This document shows, in pieces, positions 62,966 through 64,000 of a stretch of DNA of 64,000 bases. Position 1 is the first letter of the stretch. The number at the start of each line of letters is the position of its first letter. The translations under genes were made by a program, and so were the position numbers. The DNA comes from Bacteroidales bacterium (GTDB taxonomy: Bacteria; Bacteroidota; Bacteroidia; Bacteroidales; UBA932): contig JAFRUH010000026.1 of assembly GCA_017438975.1 (NCBI GenBank), positions 53,921 to 117,920 on the forward strand. Direction: 5' to 3'. Under the pieces are notes generated by a model. The model was not told the DNA's origin. It saw only the letters and a program-made list of their open reading frames with translations, and did not search any database.

Positions 62966-63353
62966 ATTCGGTCAGGTTTCCCCGGAAAGTGACATACAGG
63001 AGCTCGGGCTCTCCGTTTGTACAGATGGCCAGCCTGTGGCGGAACTTCCCGGACTTATAGGGATTGAACGTCACGGTCACCGTATCGGTCTGGCCCATTT
63101 TCAAGGGCTGGTCCGAATGCTCCGGGACAACGCAGTAGCAGCCGGGAACGATGGCTGTGATCAGGAGTTCGCCCTCTCCCTGGTTCCTGTACGGGAACTT
63201 GAAGGTATAGGAGATTCCCTTCTCATAGGGCAGGTCTCCCGTTTCAATCACATATGTATCAAAAACCGGCTTGGAAACCTTCAGCGGGTTTCCAGCCTCT
63301 ATCGTTACGGCCCCGAGGAGCAGGGCCGCCAGGATTGTCCATACTCTTTTCAT
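62964..63353 (-). CDS. DUF1573 family periplasmic protein
   Basis: 129 residues with a Sec signal peptide (MKRVWTILAALLLGAVTIEA). The mature part is one immunoglobulin-like beta-sandwich: YTFKFPYRNQGEGELLI, then AIVPGCYCVV, and VTVTFNPYKSGKFRHRL, the pattern of DUF1573, an ASH/PapD-like domain common in Bacteroidota. Function unknown. The start is the ATG at 63353; the TTG upstream at 63377 overlaps the promoter box and is rejected. Stands alone. Confidence 0.84.
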   Translation of the reverse strand: MKRVWTILAALLLGAVTIEAGNPLKVSKPVFDTYVIETGDLPYEKGISYTFKFPYRNQGEGELLITAIVPGCYCVVPEHSDQPLKMGQTDTVTVTFNPYKSGKFRHRLAICTNGEPELLYVTFRGNLTE

Positions 63354-63374
63354 CCTTCTTCTGTTCTTGAGCGA

Positions 63375-63406
63375 CAAAGTTAGAAAATATGCCTGAATTA
63401 ATCAAA
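63375..63406 (-). promoter_or_regulatory. Promoter of the DUF1573 gene
   Basis: Minus strand: TTTG (63403-63406), 20 bases, TAACTTTG (63375-63382); exact in both boxes, 22 bases before the ATG. Confidence 0.85.
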
Positions 63407-63414
63407 AATCAGGC

Positions 63415-63521
63415 CTATTTGAAGTAGTCGTACTCTCCCGTCAGTTTCCGGACGGTTTCGAGTTCGCCAGCCTTGATGTATTTCTCCAGCATCTTGAGGC
63501 TGCTGTGGCCGGTAATGCGCC
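63415..63521 (-). pseudogene. Tyrosine recombinase C-terminal remnant
   Basis: On the minus strand the last 34 codons before a TAG read RITGHSSLKMLEKYIKAG and on to GEYDYFK. ITGHSS carries the second catalytic His of tyrosine integrases and the Tyr of EKYIKA fits the nucleophile. Upstream the frame meets a TGA at 63529-63531 and the family similarity stops at about 63520, where an unrelated plus-strand frame begins. It is the tail of an integrase cut off by a rearrangement or by an assembly joint. Confidence 0.7.
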
Positions 63522-64000
63522 AAGGTTGTCAAGAACGTTGACGGTGTCGAGCTGAAGAACCAGCTGATCGCCACGATTGACAACTCTGCTACCGCTACCG
63601 ACAAGGAGACTGGCAAGACCTACCAGGCCAACTCCATCACCCTGAACAAGGATGGCGTTCTCGCCAAGATGTTCCTCAACGAGGCTAGAACCTCCCTGCA
63701 CGTCTTCATCGGCGCCTTCGGCGAGGTCTGCGAGGATCCTGAGAAGACGGTTGAAATTACCTTCAAGGGTAAGGAATACTATGAGGCTCAGTACATCCGT
63801 CCGATCGACATTACCGATATCGCTCAGGATCACTTCATCGACGGTGTCAACCAGACTGCGAAGGAGAAAGATCCTGCAACTGGCGAGGAGACTGAGGTTA
63901 CCAAGCAGGTCCCTGTCGGCCACTACAGCTACTGGACCTTCTACGGACCGTTCGAGATCACGATCGACAAGAGCACCGTCAGATGGGATGCTGAAGGTTC
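63519..64000 (+). CDS. Headless fragment of a probable surface protein (runs off the right edge)
   Basis: An uninterrupted plus-strand frame follows an in-frame TAA at 63513-63515, has no ATG near its beginning, and stays open to the edge (about 160 codons). The translation (VVKNVDGVELKNQLIATIDN, ARTSLHVFIGAFGEV, GHYSYWTFYGPFEITID) is polar and beta-rich, like repeats of secreted Bacteroidota proteins; I do not recognise the family. Codon choice differs from the rest of the window: GCT, GGT, GTT and GAT are much more frequent. This suggests another origin, by transfer or by a chimeric joint. Confidence 0.55.

Noticed and set aside
63441-63923. Minus-strand open frame at the right end
   Set aside because: Leucine- and Asp-rich shadow of the plus-strand frame, whose codon pattern looks real.
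1-64000. CRISPR arrays, tRNA or rRNA genes, complete insertion sequences
   Set aside because: No regularly spaced repeats, cloverleaf sequences or IS ends found in any gene-less stretch.

Overview
The window is one contiguous stretch of a Bacteroidales (Bacteroidota) chromosome, moderately GC-rich in genes and AT-rich between them. The lineage call rests on two SusC/SusD pairs, many lipoproteins with Bacteroidota-type signals, a bifunctional HisIE and HisB, DUF4302, BACON, Mx1-type metallopeptidase and DUF3127 proteins, and at least eight sites matching the Bacteroidota sigma-70 promoter (TTTG, 19-21 nt, TAnnTTTG). I cannot name the genus. No rRNA, tRNA or CRISPR array is visible.

Layout. 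1-4048 (+): end of ftsA, ftsZ, gltX. 4107-8038 (-): HPr-kinase-like protein, rpiB, truB, GH125 mannosidase. 8128-16937 (-): SusC, SusD, zinc metallopeptidase, DUF4302 and BACON lipoproteins, from a divergent promoter region. 17092-19175 (+): unknown secreted protein and M16 peptidase. 19185-25058 (-): small membrane protein, dnaG, metG, GH109-like. 25085-27295 (-): recQ. 27467-28612 (+): FKBP isomerase and an OB-fold DUF3127 protein, followed by a gene-less interval with a candidate small RNA. 28890-32574: AraC regulator, MBL-fold hydrolase, M48 peptidase, GDPD-like phosphodiesterase. 32612-33733: decayed sugar-phosphate/glycerophosphate transporter. 33740-37364 (-): etfB-etfA-acyl-CoA dehydrogenase. 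37466-44069 (-): second SusC-SusD with an S9 peptidase. 44435-47372 (-): rplM-rpsI-rpsB-tsf. 47486-54724 (-): complete histidine operon hisG-(DC)-B-H-A-F-IE behind an attenuator with a leader peptide. 54786-56501 (-): TlpA-like and HAD proteins. 56910-57839 (-): Y1/RAYT-like transposase. 57960-62932 (+): YpfJ-type peptidase, NagB/PIG-L fusion, nagB, FAD oxidoreductase. 62964-63353 (-): DUF1573 protein. The last 600 bases hold an integrase remnant abutting a headless surface-protein-like frame.

How the genes work together. Both SusCD loci carry peptidases instead of glycoside hydrolases, so they look built for peptide or protein uptake; M16, M48, YpfJ and S9 peptidases elsewhere fit that. Amino-sugar genes (nagB, NagB/PIG-L) and two scattered glycosidases (GH125, GH109) suggest host or microbial glycans as a second food source.

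The most striking signal is a family of long palindromic elements inserted in frame inside protein genes: one copy lengthens TruB by about 54 residues, a second forms the linker that joins HisD and HisC into one polypeptide. Both copies have the same orientation and reading frame and encode related peptides ending in Thr-Pro-Ser-Pro. They resemble in concept the Rickettsia palindromic elements. A RAYT-like transposase gene lies nearby with its own cluster of short GATAG/CTATC repeats; a link between the two is only a hypothesis.
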